From DUMJ01 sp964655195 (GTDB taxonomy: Bacteria > DUMJ01): DNA of 6,068 nucleotides. The position numbers and the translations under genes were made by a program. Below are positions 5,976 to 6,068 of this stretch, in pieces. The notes below the pieces were generated by a model that had not been told where the DNA came from, did no database searches, and saw nothing but the letters and a program-made list of their open reading frames with translations. Position 1 is the first letter of the stretch, and every line of letters starts with the position of its first letter. The stretch spans positions 1 through 6,068 of the forward strand of contig CAZZLK010000113.1 in NCBI GenBank assembly GCA_964655195.1. Direction: 5' to 3'.

Positions 5976-6053
5976 ATGGCAGAGATAAAAAGAGAAACAG
6001 ACCTGGGTCCAGAAGAATTTTGGAATGAGCTTTTGCCTGTTTGCAGTAAATAG
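5976..6053 (+). CDS. Possible 25-residue ORF, unrecognised; leader peptide, small protein or broken gene start
   Basis: ATG at 5976 opens a 25-codon frame ending at TAG 6051-6053, product MAEIKRETDLGPEEFWNELL followed by PVCSK. It is soluble, charged and looks protein-like, but I do not recognise it. There is no Shine-Dalgarno sequence before the ATG; a TATAAT ends 9 bases before it, so a transcript would be leaderless or nearly so. Both other frames also hit stops close by (6047-6049 and 6055-6057), so no simple shift in the visible sequence extends it, though a frameshift beyond the window edge cannot be judged. It may be chance. Confidence 0.25.
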   Translation: MAEIKRETDLGPEEFWNELLPVCSK

Positions 6054-6068
6054 GTAGGCTCCAAAGGT

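Noticed and set aside
5967..6068. Right-hand end considered as the start of a structured RNA (tmRNA, SRP RNA, RNase P RNA, 6S RNA or a riboswitch)
   Set aside because: I could not match conserved cores of any of these classes, and too little sequence is present to support one.

Overview
The window reads as a chromosome segment from an anaerobic, two-membrane (diderm) bacterium. A CoA-dependent 2-oxoacid:ferredoxin oxidoreductase points to anaerobic, ferredoxin-based metabolism. A LolA-like periplasmic carrier and a secreted, beta-rich protein ending in Phe point to an outer membrane. Isoleucine is very often ATA and arginine mostly AGA/AGG, a bias common in thermophilic lineages, but I cannot name the phylum from this sequence alone.

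Left part (1-1555, plus strand): the C-terminal half of a 14-helix DHA2-type MFS exporter, cut by the window edge, is followed after 24 bases by a complete classical short-chain dehydrogenase/reductase (SDR) that starts at GTG behind a good ribosome binding site. The two are probably one transcript. The SDR stop lies one base from the stop of the opposing operon, and a strong hairpin sits inside the SDR 3' end.

Main part (5769 down to 1557, minus strand): a compact four-gene run. First comes korA, a gamma-alpha fused subunit of a 2-oxoacid:ferredoxin oxidoreductase. It overlaps korB (the TPP and Fe-S subunit) by 10 bases. After a 52-base gap comes an unrecognised secreted protein, probably an outer-membrane beta-barrel, and after a further 16 bases a LolA-like lipoprotein carrier. 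KorA and KorB together oxidatively decarboxylate a 2-oxoacid to an acyl-CoA and reduce ferredoxin. The last two genes look like an envelope pair. No promoter was seen between the metabolic and envelope halves, so they may be co-transcribed.

Right end (5770-6068): the control region of the kor operon. It has a TATAAT-type promoter on the minus strand with an A/T-rich upstream tract. The leader carries a perfect 14-bp palindrome plus a third half-site, which looks like an operator. A second TATAAT faces the opposite way, 9 bases before a possible 25-codon ORF with no ribosome binding site.

No tRNA, rRNA, CRISPR array, insertion sequence or phage gene was recognised. Most of the window is ordinary core and envelope metabolism. 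The parts most worth checking are the kor leader operator, the relocated cysteine in KorB, the pairing of kor with envelope genes, and the tiny divergent ORF.
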